Below are positions 31,096-41,092 of a DNA stretch of 64,000 nt, piece by piece. The DNA lies in NCBI GenBank assembly GCA_025504975.1, contig JANUWI010000003.1, positions 2,914,001-2,978,000 on the forward strand. The letters run 5' to 3'. A program made the translations under genes and the position numbers. The stretch is from Plenodomus lindquistii (Eukaryota; Ascomycota; Dothideomycetes; Pleosporales; Leptosphaeriaceae). The notes under the pieces are model-generated. The model was given only the letters and a program-made list of their open reading frames with translations, had not been told where the DNA came from and made no database searches. Numbering within the stretch: position 1 is the stretch's first letter; each line of letters begins with the position of its first letter.

Positions 31096-32061
31096 TCAAG
31101 CTTTTTCCAGGCGTTTCTTGATTTCCTCTTTGTCCAGCCCGGCCCAGCCGCTGAAGAACCTGCCCCGTGACTTCATTTCGGTGAAACCGAGTCGTGCTTG
31201 GTCAGAACTGGGGAGTTTATGACCGTAGACATCAATATCCCAAGTGCGGAATAGGAGGCCTTTGGACCCAAGACCTGCGGTTACTACGTATTCATGGTCT
31301 CCATTGTCGCCGTGTTGACGAATAGTACCGACAATGACATAATGGGGGCCCATGCCATTGGATTTTCGATTCATGCGCGCAATTCGCTCTTCCAACCGTG
31401 TGAGTTCGTCATCGGTCGGCTCAGCGTTATCGTCGTCACTGTCGACCATTTGCGGCCGCTCGCTCGTTCCCAAATTGGTGGGAGGCTCGTCCTCGCTATC
31501 AATTTCATATGGATCAGTGGCACTCGCTCCCATCGGCTCTTTCTTGACCTCCTTCTTAAACCGTGTGCTACCACTACCAGTGTACCTCTTCGATGACGAT
31601 TGAGAGGATGACGGATCGAAGTGCGCCTTGCGCTTTCCGTGCCTTGCCTTTGCCAGCTCCTCTTCCCGTATAGCCTGCTCCAACTCTGCTTTACGTCTGG
31701 CTTCGACACCGGCAGGCGAGGTGGCGTACGAAGGGATCGGATCAGAGCGCCATTCCGTGCCTTCAAGGTAGGTCCACGTCGACGACCAATTTGCGGTACC
31801 TCTCGCGTTTATCTTCGCAATCGTCTCTGCCTTATCAGCCGCAGATATATGGTTGGAACTCATGGTGTTCATGACACCTTGCAGGCTAGGAAAGTCCATC
31901 CCGGGGATCGTGTTTTTCTTGTCTGGGTGTGCCACTAAGCTGATCTTGTGGAATCGAAGACGGAACTCTTTAAAGTCGCTGAAAGGCTGAGTGAAGGGAT
32001 CGCGCGACATCATGTTAAAGATATCGACCTCAGGGTATTCTTCATTGGAAATCCCAACCAT
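31096..32061 (-). CDS. J-domain-like protein, module 1
   Basis: Intronless, 321 residues. Residues 1-50 fit helices I-II and the loop of a J domain: DIFNMMSRDPFTQPFSDFKE, basic residues, then HPD at 45-47 (VAHPDKKN). The HPD tripeptide is what J proteins use to stimulate Hsp70. A second conserved part (INARGTANWSSTWTYLEG) follows, then a charged, disordered linker with nuclear-type basic patches (GKRKAHFD, RFKKEVKKE) and an acidic stretch. The C-terminal domain starts YVVTAGLGSKGLLFRTWDID and ends FFSGWAGLDKEEIKKRLEKA. Three paralogues share this layout at 33480, 41830 and 44377. Divergent from its partner at 32477 across a 415-bp promoter. The family is not one I know. Confidence 0.75.
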   Translation of the reverse strand: MVGISNEEYPEVDIFNMMSRDPFTQPFSDFKEFRLRFHKISLVAHPDKKNTIPGMDFPSLQGVMNTMSSNHISAADKAETIAKINARGTANWSSTWTYLEGTEWRSDPIPSYATSPAGVEARRKAELEQAIREEELAKARHGKRKAHFDPSSSQSSSKRYTGSGSTRFKKEVKKEPMGASATDPYEIDSEDEPPTNLGTSERPQMVDSDDDNAEPTDDELTRLEERIARMNRKSNGMGPHYVIVGTIRQHGDNGDHEYVVTAGLGSKGLLFRTWDIDVYGHKLPSSDQARLGFTEMKSRGRFFSGWAGLDKEEIKKRLEKA

Positions 32062-32300
32062 GGCCTGTGAATTACATCAACACTCGACGTTTGGCAAATA
32101 GACACCAATGCGGACTATACTCACTGCGACCGATGCACTCGATGCTGGTCGACGTGTTTGTTGATGAGGTAGGTGATCGTCAAGGTGTCCGGCGATTTAA
32201 CAAATGCGTAAACAAGTAACTGACTTTTCTGAGCAGTCAATAGTCCTGACAATGGATGGGCAGACGGGTCGCAAGGCGTTTCTGGCGCGTTGAGGTTCAC

Positions 32301-32318
32301 GGTGAAGGCACCTTCACC
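32301..32318. promoter_or_regulatory. palindromic promoter motif of module 1
   Basis: GGTGAAGGCACCTTCACC, two 8-bp arms around CA, in the divergent promoter between the J gene and its partner. The half-site GCCTTCACC/GGTGAAGGC recurs in the other three module promoters. Confidence 0.65.
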
Positions 32319-32476
32319 GACCGTGCGCTGGTAAATCCTCGGGCACTGACCTTTTACCTCCGCGCCTCGGACTAACCCATCACTGCAACTCTCCATAGTA
32401 TCCACACGCTTCCGCCACCACACGCAAGCCGTGTGCATCCAAAAGCTGCCATATACATTGGCCGGTTCAACGCGAT

Positions 32477-33121
32477 ATGACGTCCAATACTAGTAGCTCG
32501 ACTGAACAAGTCCGAATCGGAGCTGCAGAGTGTAGGCAATTGTTTTGGGCTTTCTGAAAGCAATAGTTTCTGATACATAAATGTAGGTGATATGATTGGG
32601 CCCACCACCCTTCGCTGGACTGCTGAGTTTGAGATTATTGGGCGCGTTAAGAAGACAGTCTTCCTTGGAAACAGCCACACAGACACAACTTTCGAGGTCG
32701 CTGGTCATAGTGGTACGCTTACATTGGCATCACATCAAAAGGCGCGTACGCTGACCAGACTCTCGTAGTTGATGTTTCGCATGGTGAGACTATTCGAATG
32801 GTCAGTTGGTCGATCAACGTGCGGACCAGCGACAGCAACATGCACTGCATCCTAGTCCACTCCACCTTCGAGGACGCCGGTGGCCAAACCGACAGCGGAG
32901 CTCAAGGCACGAAGCGCAAGGCGACCGAAAGCGTGGCCCCTACACCAAGTGACCAGGCAAGACCGTCAAAACGCCAGAAGTTCACCGCTCATGCCAACTC
33001 TCTACTTCAAGAAGCCCTTACATCAGCAGACATGGACGCTGAGCTCACACAAGAGGAAAAGGAAGAACTCAAATGGGAGAAGAAGCATACCGAAATGGTC
33101 GATAGGCACACTGGCGCGTAG
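32477..33121 (+). CDS. module partner protein, module 1
   Basis: Exons 32477-32531, 32587-32712 and 32769-33121; 177 residues. Both introns are phase 1 (55 and 56 nt) and match intron positions in the partners at 34678, 43094 and 46066. The N-terminal domain has alternating hydrophobic residues (LRWTAEFEIIGRVKKTVFLG...) and a conserved W after the second intron (RMVSWSINV). The C-terminal half has a basic patch (TKRKATESV, SKRQKFTAHANSLLQEAL) and ends LTQEEKEELKWEKKH..., the tail shared with modules 2 and 4. Probably nuclear from the basic patches. No known family. Start ATG 32477 gives a short first exon like the other copies. Confidence 0.65.
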
Positions 33122-33479
33122 GAGAGAGTACGTGTCATTCTACTGGCCAATGCTGTAGGTTACCAGTACATATAACAAAGTCGGTGACTGATTTTGGCAT
33201 TATACGCGACTTGTACTGCTTTGCAAAACATGTACGCGCTATAGCGTACTGCAATGGAATGCTGGAACCCGTAGATGCTGCCAATTGCAGTGCACCCAAT
33301 TCATTCCCATCTTTTGCCAGCCCACGATACCGGCGCAGAGAACAATCAGTTTTGAAATGAACGAGGAACATTACCAGCTTGCCCTCCACGAATATAACCC
33401 ACCCTCCCCCTCCCCTGGCGGTCAGTGACACTTACGCATTAACCACAGAATAAGATCTCTTGTATCTTCCATGTTTCTG
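33122..33479. other. spacer between modules 1 and 2
   Basis: 358 bp with palindrome copy 6 and no supported gene. Confidence 0.5.
33177..33195. repeat. 19-bp palindrome, copy 6 (diverged)
   Basis: AAAGTCGGTGACTGATTTT; the right arm is intact and the left arm has two changes. Located 56 bp after the stop of the module 1 partner. Confidence 0.6.
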
Positions 33480-34218
33480 TCACAAGTCGTCGCAATCGCT
33501 TGCGTCGCGCGCACGCTTCTTGCCTTTGCCAATGTAGGATGTCGACGCCTTTCCTCTATCTCTCGTATTTGATGTTTCTCCCTCTTTGCCCGTACCGAGT
33601 ACAGACGGGTCTTCCTGTGGGTCCTCAGGCGAATGAGCGGGGGGTCGATGGCCTTCTGTAGACCTAGACGATGGGCCTGGACCAATGGAGTTGGACGGTG
33701 CGCCACGAGCTTCCTTGTGATGTTTGCTACCCCCATGATGAGTCGCCTTCGACGTACTAGACGCTCCATTCCAAAATCGCGCTCTCGCGCAGGTCCGTCC
33801 TCTCACAACTAATGAAGCTGTACGAAGTTGAGCGACGCGACGGTGTGTATGGACTGCGCGGTGGCGATGATGATGGAGCTTTCCGCCTCTTTCAGCTATT
33901 GGATTCATTGGGAGTGACATATGAGTGTGTCGGCGTAGTGGGCGTGGGCGCAGCCGTATGTGTTTGCGCAGCAGATGCAGACGGCGCAGCAGCAGTTGGC
34001 ATTGGGTTGGCAGTGAACTGACTGTCGTGAATGAGGGTCCCTGGTGAGTTCCACCCCACCCCACGGTCGGGGTGGAGGGACAACAATACTCGCGAGCGTG
34101 CTGCTTTGAGATCGGCATAGCTAGTGAAATGTTGGTTGTGAGGATCGCGAGCCAAGAGATTGAATATATCAATATTCTTGAATATCGGGTGGGTGAAGCC
34201 AACAATGTTTGTCTGCAT
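33480..34218 (-). pseudogene. J-domain-like gene, module 2, decaying
   Basis: The ATG at 34218 opens a J-domain start like the other copies (DIFNLLARDPHNQHFTSYAD, HPD at 49-51 in LLSLHPDRG). About 45 residues present in the paralogues between HPD and the GW motif are missing (HPDRGVGWNSPGTL), which suggests an internal deletion. The frame stops at TGA (33892-33894) in what should be the basic linker; KRRKAPSSS continues in frame after it, so CGA-to-TGA is likely. A different frame then runs to 33480 (ending KGKKRARDASDCDDL) without the YVV...WAGLD domain. The ATG lies inside what looks like a good intron (GTAAGT...TACTAAC...TATGCAG, 34254-34215), so the true 5' end is unclear. Confidence 0.6.
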
Positions 34219-34519
34219 ATAACACGTTAGTAAGTAAAAACTTACGTGAGTGGATTCGGATATGTGGTGGGATAAGTTGTGAGGCGGGCAGCGGAATGAT
34301 GATAGAGCAAGTCACAGTCGTCAAGAGCCACGGGTGGCGGTAGATATGGGATCGCGGGCGACGAGCCGAGAGAAATTGGCGGCGCATACAATGTATTTTG
34401 TGTTATCTGTGGGATGAGAGAGGGTGGGGGGGGGGCTAGGAAGAGAGTCGAAGAAACGGGTGTCGAAGGCTCTATGGCATCGATATCAGTCGTCAAGGTG
34501 TCTGCCCCGCTTTGAAGTC

Positions 34520-34528
34520 GCCTTCACC
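34520..34528. promoter_or_regulatory. shared promoter motif, module 2
   Basis: GCCTTCACC in the divergent region between the module 2 J gene and its partner. Confidence 0.5.
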
Positions 34529-34677
34529 CCCGATTATCCACCCTATCTCTCACTTGTATACCCGGGCGCGAGAGGTTGAACAGTGACCGCATTGCTACCC
34601 CTCAAGAGTGACTTTTTGAGCTTTTTACGTACTCTACAACCAATTTGGCACCCACATTGCCACGGATAGCCACCATC

Positions 34678-35387
34678 ATGCAGGCAAATCCGACACCCAT
34701 CGACCACGAACCAGGTGTAGGGCGCATCTTGATAGGCGACATTTACCGTAAGACTACCAAAATCGTTATCAATTGTGCAGGTCTGACCAATGAATAGAAA
34801 CAACTGACGCGATCCGCAACGTCACCAATTGGCGGGTTAATTGGGGCCTCTCGGGAATAGTTGACAAGGAGGTTACGCTGTACAGTGCCTCGGTCCACAC
34901 CATCGCCAATGTAGCCATGCGAGGCTACAGTAGTAAGCGAACAAGTGAATCCTCATACACATAGCGGTATACAGTCTAACAAAATGGTGTAGTTGAGCTA
35001 CACGGAGCCAACCAAGTCCAGTCGATTCATTGGTTCTTGTGGACACATATTGTGCAGAACAATGGCAATTTTCTCGGTGAGACGAGGAAGGTTTTGGTGT
35101 ATGTCATGCGGAAAGCGTTATTCAACAGTTTGGGTGGCACCATGCTCACCAACCCTCCTGTTACCAAACGCAAGGCAGAAGACGAGGACAATTTCATCCA
35201 GGGCCAAGATACATAGGTAGTCCGGATGGGCGATCGGTTAAACGCATGCAAGCGCTGCAAGTTGTCTGCAACAGCGCACTCATTGGTGGAGGAGGTCGAC
35301 AAACATCCTGAAAGCGTACAAGTGCTTACAAGCGAAGAGAGAGAGGAGTTGGAGTATGAGGAGATCTTGCGCGGGAAGACGCACTAG
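34678..35387 (+). pseudogene. module partner protein, module 2, with in-frame TAG
   Basis: Exons 34678-34714, 34798-34932 and 34993-35387, with both introns phase 1 at the family positions. The N-terminal domain aligns well with the module 4 partner (NWRVNWGLSGIVDKEVTLYS versus LWQVGWALSGITSKTLILGH), and IHWFLWTHIV follows the second intron. TKRKAEDEDN is followed by TAG at 35214-35216. The same frame then continues to the family tail (ACKRCKLSATAHSLVEEV, LTSEEREELEYEEIL) and stops at 35387. The TAG could be a CAG-to-TAG change or mark a truncated but working protein. Together with the damaged J gene it suggests module 2 is dying. Confidence 0.65.
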
Positions 35388-35966
35388 CAATATTCACTCG
35401 AATGCGTCTGAAGTGGACCATCTCAGATGGTTAGCGAATGAAAAAAGCCTATACAGCTATTGCGAATCAAGATTGAAACTCAACTAGAACTTAGTTTACC
35501 AAAATCATATTCAGTGAAGCTGCCCACGGCGCTGTTGGTGCAAGGAAACTGACGCCCTCAACATACATTCCGTGTCAGTTCCAACTCTCGCGAGTCGAGC
35601 GTGTTAGCCACAACCACCCCGAGCGCATGGAGACTATGGTGAAATACGGGAATAACAAGAGCAGTGGCGCGCTCGTCCAACTCAAGGGATGATCATCGTA
35701 CAAAACTGCACCGTAGAATAGAGGCGAGATGGACGCCAATCTCAAAACTTGGTCTTCAACGCCAAGACGAGCGCGTAGCAGATCTCAAAAACGACGTCGG
35801 GGTCAAGCCTGGTATGGAACATGAGAACAGATTTGCAAAGACATCCGTATGTCTCTGTATGTACGTGTAAGTGAATGCCAGTATAGTCTAACGTGACCGG
35901 ACATGTAGCTGACAAGCTTCCAGTCTGATTACGGACACCATACATCTCGGTCCTCTGTCATGGTGC
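35388..35966. other. gene-free spacer
   Basis: No supported gene. A short basic open frame near 35730 (about 31 codons) is the only candidate and is not called. Confidence 0.45.
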
Positions 35967-36988
35967 CTACGGCCAAGCAATACCGTATTTGAACATGATG
36001 TGAAGGAAAAATCTTCGTAGTACCGTGGAGGCCTCCGTACCGCTCGGTACGACACATCCGAGCTGCTCGACATCCGTTAGAGGTTGGACCAAAGCGTATG
36101 CATGGGCACAGGTGTAAATGCCGCTCGAGAACTCGTCCGACTGTGTGACTGGACTGACTCTTCGCTCTGTCCATGGCGCAGTAGTAGCCGGTGACCAAAT
36201 ACGCTCGAGCCAGGTCCGTATCGGTGTGGTGGGTGTTTCGGGTACTGGATGACTATCGAGCACAAAATACTGGCGTAGCATAGGCTTCAAGACCACTAGG
36301 CGCCAATGATCGCGTTCTGTGTCATGCCATGGCAGGAACAACCAATCAAGAGACTTTTCTAGTTAGCTGTGACACATAAAGCCCATGTATTGCCCATTAC
36401 CTCCAAATCTCCAAAACTTCGACCATCTCCAAACAGTGTGGTATCCTGCAATGATTGTGGAGTAGCATCGAAGATGGCGGGGATCTTGACATGATCTACG
36501 ACTAGGATATCTGGCTTCTCAAACTCGAGTGTCTTGAGAGCCACGTTCAAGCAAATGGGCGGCATGTTCATATCTGGTTGCAGAATTTGCCAGACTTGGA
36601 GCAATGGCAACTCGACAATGCATGGGTCGTCTTCGCCCCAGCGGCAGGCGATGCGATTGCTTGTTGGGGGTATTCTCAGGTCACATTCCCGTCTGGCGTT
36701 GATGACTTCATCACAGCGAATAGTGTTGTCGTGCTCCAACCAGAATACCCATGGATGCCAAAATGATGGTAAACCACGGGCTATCACACCGGGCGGTATG
36801 TGAGTCACATTTCCGAACCCAGCGGACTCTTCAATCCGTCGTCGCGCACTCTCAGCCTTGTACCACTCTGCTTCCAAGTGTTGCTCGGACTGTCCGCCGT
36901 TGCTGGACCCAAACCGGGCCAAGTCGTGTGCGATCTGTAGCGGAATGCCAGCGTAAGGCCCGAATTTGGATTGGGACCAGTGCATCAT
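35967..36988 (-). CDS. Ulp1/C48 peptidase-like protein with Ser at the catalytic Cys position
   Basis: Exon 1 36988-36401, intron 36400-36354 (GTAATG...GAAAAG, 47 nt, GCTAAC branch site), exon 2 36353-35967; 324 residues. Start is the first ATG after an in-frame stop. The C-terminal half reads as a Ulp1-type SUMO/ubiquitin-like protease core: DHWRLVV (His212), YFVLDSHP (Asp229), and Gln267 in VTQSDEF. Then comes SSG at 272-274, where active enzymes have DCG. The nucleophile position (residue 273) is AGC (Ser), one base from TGC (Cys), so the protein may be a binding module rather than a protease. The alignment was made by eye and the similarity is distant. Lies between the module clusters. 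Confidence 0.55.
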
Positions 36989-37196
36989 GTGTGTGAGTTT
37001 TCGTTGGCGGATAGAGTCGCGTTTGGAGGGCAATTGTTGTTATTGTTGCTTACTAAGCCACTGCTTATCGACACCGTCGGATTGATGCAAAATGACGTCA
37101 CAGTCACCAAATTCAAATCATCCTGAGAACTGTGCTATTCTTGTATTGCATGTACCCGCAGACTGCCCCAACGCAACTGTTCCAATCACGGGATAT

Positions 37197-39161
37197 TCAA
37201 CCCAACATGCCCATTTGATCCAAGTCGTTGATAGGCTCTCGCTCCCATGTATTGCCAGTGCGATCCTGAACTCTTCCGGCACTGTCGATTTGTATGAGAT
37301 TGGGCCGTTTCTTCTGATGTTCAGGTCCCAATGAATCCACGTCGACACCAGCCCGTTGTCTCGCCTTCAGCACTTGTCGGCGCTGACGATCAGACGCATG
37401 CGTATACCCGTCGGAGCTTTCGTTACCTGTTGACATATTATAGGTGTTCCGCAAATCTTGTAAATGAGATTCAGTGACACCATTGATGCTTGGTGCCACT
37501 GCAAGTTTCCCCTCCTTCTCCCAATAACTGTGCAAGTCTACGAGACTCCAAAACCTCTCGCTAGCTCTCCTTGTGACGGCGTGGAATAGCTCCTCCAGCC
37601 ATGCGATGATGATGTAGTTGCTACCCTCGGGTCTTCCGTCACTGTACTGCTGCATGTACACATAATACAGCTCCATCATGGTATTCACTCCTGCGTCGTC
37701 GCCAGTGACATGATCGTGAATTTTTGGGATTTTGAATCCGACCGGCGGCAGTCTTCGTATGCGAGTGTCGCCGTAAAGCTCTCTCATGCACTCATCATAA
37801 TGTACCGACCAGAGTGGTTGCATACATCGGATAACTCTGGCGTTTTCTGGGTCCGGCGCATATGCGCACGCAAGGATACCCTTCGCCAGGACATCTCTCG
37901 ATGTCTCTGGCTTTGCCAGTGGGCGATGAGCCGCTACTGGACAGAACGCTATGATCTTGGGCCACAAACCCACTGCAAGCAGCCCACTAGATACTCCTGC
38001 ACCGAGGAAGCAGGTATCGTCGTCACTGGTAGGTTCTGTGACGTTGAGTGAGATGGCCCAATCTACCCACCCAGCTTCGTCTTTTGTGGTTGAGAAAGTT
38101 GGTTGTTCAGTCGTGAGATCAACAATCTCACACATTGTGAGCCAGACCCAGCGACTAGTCAACGCTTCCGTGACTTTGAATTTGATGTCTTCTCTCAGCT
38201 CCATTAGCCCCGTCAGCGTTGCCAAGGCACGTACTAGAAGAGGAAGTGATGCCCTCTCGTCGCCCGGAATATAAGAAAAAAAGGACGTTATTTCTCCGAG
38301 CACTTCACGCAACCTGTTCTGTTGCTCATCTCTAAACGAATCAACCTGCTGTGATGTGATTTGGCCGAGGTGGCCCATTTTTCCGAGCTCTGATACCAGA
38401 ATTGGGACCTTCGTAAGATCGCGGTGTGCGAGTTCAAGTTCGGCAAAAGTTGCTGGTGGGTTGGGCATATAGAACGACAGGGTTAGCACCTTGAATGCAA
38501 AGTGTTAGTGGGGTTTGCGGTTAGATAGAGTGGATACATTTCAACTGACCTTGGCAACCGCGCGGCGGAAGGCTATCTCGCGTTCGTAACGTAAAGCTAT
38601 TGCCCGTATGTAGAACGCGACATCCTTAATCCGTACATGCTGGGCGGCAGAGTTGACGTAATGGATCGTGTCGTTGGCGTCCATGTATGCGTAGACAACA
38701 TCTGCAACCTCGCCATTTTTGACAATTGTGTGGCCAATGGGCACGGCGATAACAGCAAGGGAACTGAAATTTTTCCAAGAGTACTGCTTTTTTGATGTTG
38801 GGTCTTGTCTTGATGGGGAGGTTACAAGTGTTTGTTTGAGTTCGTTGTTGACCTTCGCTGCTTTCTCTAGCGCTCGTCTGATAGTGGTACGAGAGAAGCC
38901 ATTATACTTCTTGCCCATAGGCTTCTTGAAGATAATTTGATCGTGTTCGTCGTCTTGTATATTTCTCTGTGCATGCTCTAAAACAGCAAGCATTTTCTCA
39001 CGTGCGTAACATGCATCATCGCGTACATGCAAGGCGGCGCCGTCGAAATTTTCTTTAGGATTGAATGCGCTGGCGACTCTACGAGCCTCGATGATCGCCC
39101 ATATAAGTAGCCTATGTCTGGAGTCCACTATCGTCGTGGCCATGTCAGTCGCTTGATCCAT
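37197..39161 (-). CDS. large hypothetical protein
   Basis: Exon 1 39161-38550, intron 38549-38490 (GTCAGT...TTCAAG, 60 nt, CTAAC branch sites), exon 2 38489-37197; 634 residues. The start is the first ATG (MDQATDMATTIVDSRHRLLIW). The sequence is mixed helical with no membrane segment, and contains a basic segment around residues 85-105 (KKPMGKKYNGFSRTTIRRAL) and a charged C-terminal tail (RQRRQVLKARQRAG). No family recognised. An intact hAT-like MITE is inserted with its target duplication beginning 17 bp upstream of the ATG, so the native 5' UTR and promoter are interrupted. Confidence 0.65.
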
Positions 39162-39178
39162 GAGAAACGTGGGGGTCA

Positions 39179-39186
39179 ATTATCAA
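39179..39186. repeat. left 8-bp target site duplication
   Basis: ATTATCAA, repeated exactly at 39684-39691 on the far side of the MITE. Confidence 0.85.
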
Positions 39187-39683
39187 GGGAAGGACTTTTC
39201 GGAGGGGGGTCTCAGAATTTCGGAGGGGACTACCTCTATACGGCTAGCCATCGCCAAGCGGTTAGTCTGTGCACGGCCAGTAACACCAAACTCTGATCGG
39301 CATCGGTATGATCTTATCTCCGTGCAAGCAACTTTGGTGTTCCTGGCCGTGCGCGGGCTAGCGTCGGTGGCTATCAGTACCGACGCCGGCCCACGCAGCT
39401 ACATACTCAGAGCTCTGCTAAGCCTCGGAAGTCATTTTTCCGCGCTAAAGAACTTTAAAACATTACCAAACACGCACTGCAGCTTCTTTGTCTCTGCGAT
39501 AAACGAACAACAAATATTTTACATTTTATTAGATTGCTGCTACATAGAGATTTGTACTGTGCAGCGATTAATATAGGTGCAGCCTAATTCTGAGGTGGTG
39601 GGGTGGAGATATCATGGGTGGCGTTGAATGTGGCTCAATCCACCCTCTGAAATTCTGAGACCCCCCTCCGAAAAGTCCTACCC
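39187..39683. mobile_element. 497-bp MITE, hAT-like, intact
   Basis: Terminal inverted repeats of about 40 bp with two or three mismatches (39187-39226 and 39643-39683), starting GGGAAGGACTTTTCGG and GGGTAGGACTTTTCGG, and a perfect 8-bp duplication (ATTATCAA) on both sides. An 8-bp duplication is typical of hAT transposons. The inside holds a further inverted repeat (GTGCACGGCCAGTAACACCA near 39270 against TGGTGTTCCTGGCCGTGC near 39340) and no coding capacity, so it would need a transposase from elsewhere. Confidence 0.85.
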
Positions 39684-39691
39684 ATTATCAA
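39684..39691. repeat. right 8-bp target site duplication
   Basis: ATTATCAA, the partner of 39179-39186. Confidence 0.85.
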
Positions 39692-39971
39692 TGTCTATAG
39701 TACTGGCCTTGCAAATGACACGATAATGCCAAGACTTAGGCATGCGCCATGGATGTAACGCGACTCACCGCTAAGCGCCCGTTTGTCACTCACACGAGTC
39801 ACATTCGGCGACAGTTCAGGCAAGTGGCAGATCACGTGGGTAGCAGATTACTCTGGAGCCTGAGTAGAATGCAATTGACGTATTATATATGTAGCGTGAA
39901 GTAAGCCATTTTAGTTACATATTCATCTTGTTGCGACTGCAGATGCAACGAATTTTATTGCTCACGACGCA

Positions 39972-40865
39972 TTATTCGTTGGAGGTGGGTGAGATGGCGC
40001 CAAACCCCCCCCCCGCAGTATCCCCTTGCTCGCTGAAAAACTTTCTCGAAATTCGCCCATCTTCCGGACTGCCTGGCACACCACTCAGAGAAAACCTTGT
40101 CATTTCAGCCAGGATGCGCGACTCGTTACCCAAATCATCACATATATTTGATGTTATGAATTCCCGGGAAACACAATCAACTAAGATGTCCATGTCGCTC
40201 GCATGCACACCCTCAACGTCTCGAGTCTTGTGTATGCAAGGGTCCTTGTATGTGTGTAGACGCTCCAAGTCTTGTGCGTTGATGTTTAAAACAACCATGC
40301 CGGGAACTATAGTTTGACTAATGGGGTATCGCTGTGGCCATGCACGCTCGGCGAGAGACTGGGCTTCCACGTCCGTGGGGTTTGCGATGACGTATGCGAC
40401 GAACGCTTGCCACTCAGCTCTGTTGAAATAGACTGGTTCGTTCGACTGTGAAAAAAATCAGTGACTAGTGGTGGTAAAACTTCTATCTGGGGATTATACC
40501 TTGTCCGAGGCCTGAGGTGGACTCCAGGCCTTGAACTTGTACTCATCTATGCGCATTGGGGTATGGCTATTGCCGCGATTGGCCTGTGACAATGTCGGAG
40601 TCTGCGCCAACAGGTCATCGTACCACATACGGTTTCTACCCAGAGTGGAGGCAAATACAACGTTGTTGGTTAGATGTAAATCGTCTAGAGAGGGGCATAG
40701 AGCGTCCTCGCGGTTGTTGTCGTCGCCGAGCATATCCTCACTGTCCCAAATATCCGTCTCTTTTACCCCCCCCAGTGACTGGTGAGCTCCTTCTTTTAGT
40801 TCTCGGACTGTGAAAGTACGCGTTGGGTGGACTTGTGCTGTAGCTGATGCTTTCTTCTTTGACAT
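39972..40865 (-). CDS. hypothetical protein
   Basis: Exon 1 40865-40500, intron 40499-40446 (GTATAA...TTCACAG, 54 nt), exon 2 40445-39972; 279 residues. Begins MSKKKASATAQVHPTRTFTV; the second exon opens NEPVYFNRAEWQAFVAYVIA. It is mostly hydrophilic, with no recognised domain. The intron contains a half copy of the island palindrome (GTCACTGATTTTTTTCACAG on the coding strand), which supplies a plausible CTGAT branch site and pyrimidine tract. A run of Cs close to the stop (about 40006-40016) is a likely indel-prone spot. Confidence 0.6.
40454..40466. repeat. half palindrome inside an intron (copy 7)
   Basis: AAAATCAGTGACT: the left arm and centre of the 19-bp palindrome; the right arm is lost. 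Confidence 0.45.
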
Positions 40866-40963
40866 GGTTGCGATGGGGTCTGATGAGTGTTGTATTGTTG
40901 GCACGAATGAAAGTAAGAGGACAACTGCATTGACAGCCAATTACCAACGGTTATCTCAGCAGG

Positions 40964-41088
40964 CTTAGACGGCGAACCCCAGCTAGTCAGGCGCGACTAC
41001 TCCCTTCTCGGGGGAGATCTAATCCCTTCCAGGGATAGGCTGTTTCAGACCCTAGTCGCAGGCTTTAGCTGTGGTCAGCCGTCTGAGG
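40964..41088. repeat. 125-bp foldback repeat
   Basis: Ends are imperfect inverted repeats: CTTAGACGGC...CCCAGCTA...GCGACTA on the left against the complement of TAGTCGC...TAGCTG...GCCGTCTGAGG on the right. Lies between two minus-strand genes. Could be a small MITE without a visible target duplication, or a terminator-like hairpin. Confidence 0.6.
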
Positions 41089-41092
41089 GACT

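Noticed and set aside
33422..33769. Arg-rich frame continuing the module 2 J gene
   Set aside because: It can be reached by a plausible splice, but its composition looks like an out-of-frame reading and it lacks the family C-terminal domain.
34543..34803. Cys-rich minus-strand ORF (CRICLHDGGYPWQCGCQIGC)
   Set aside because: It has no ATG and lies opposite the first exons of the module 2 partner, whose splicing matches its three paralogues.
37118..37348. Minus-strand ORF overlapping the end of the 634-residue gene
   Set aside because: It is a frame shadow: the main gene's frame and its spliced N-terminal exon are better supported.
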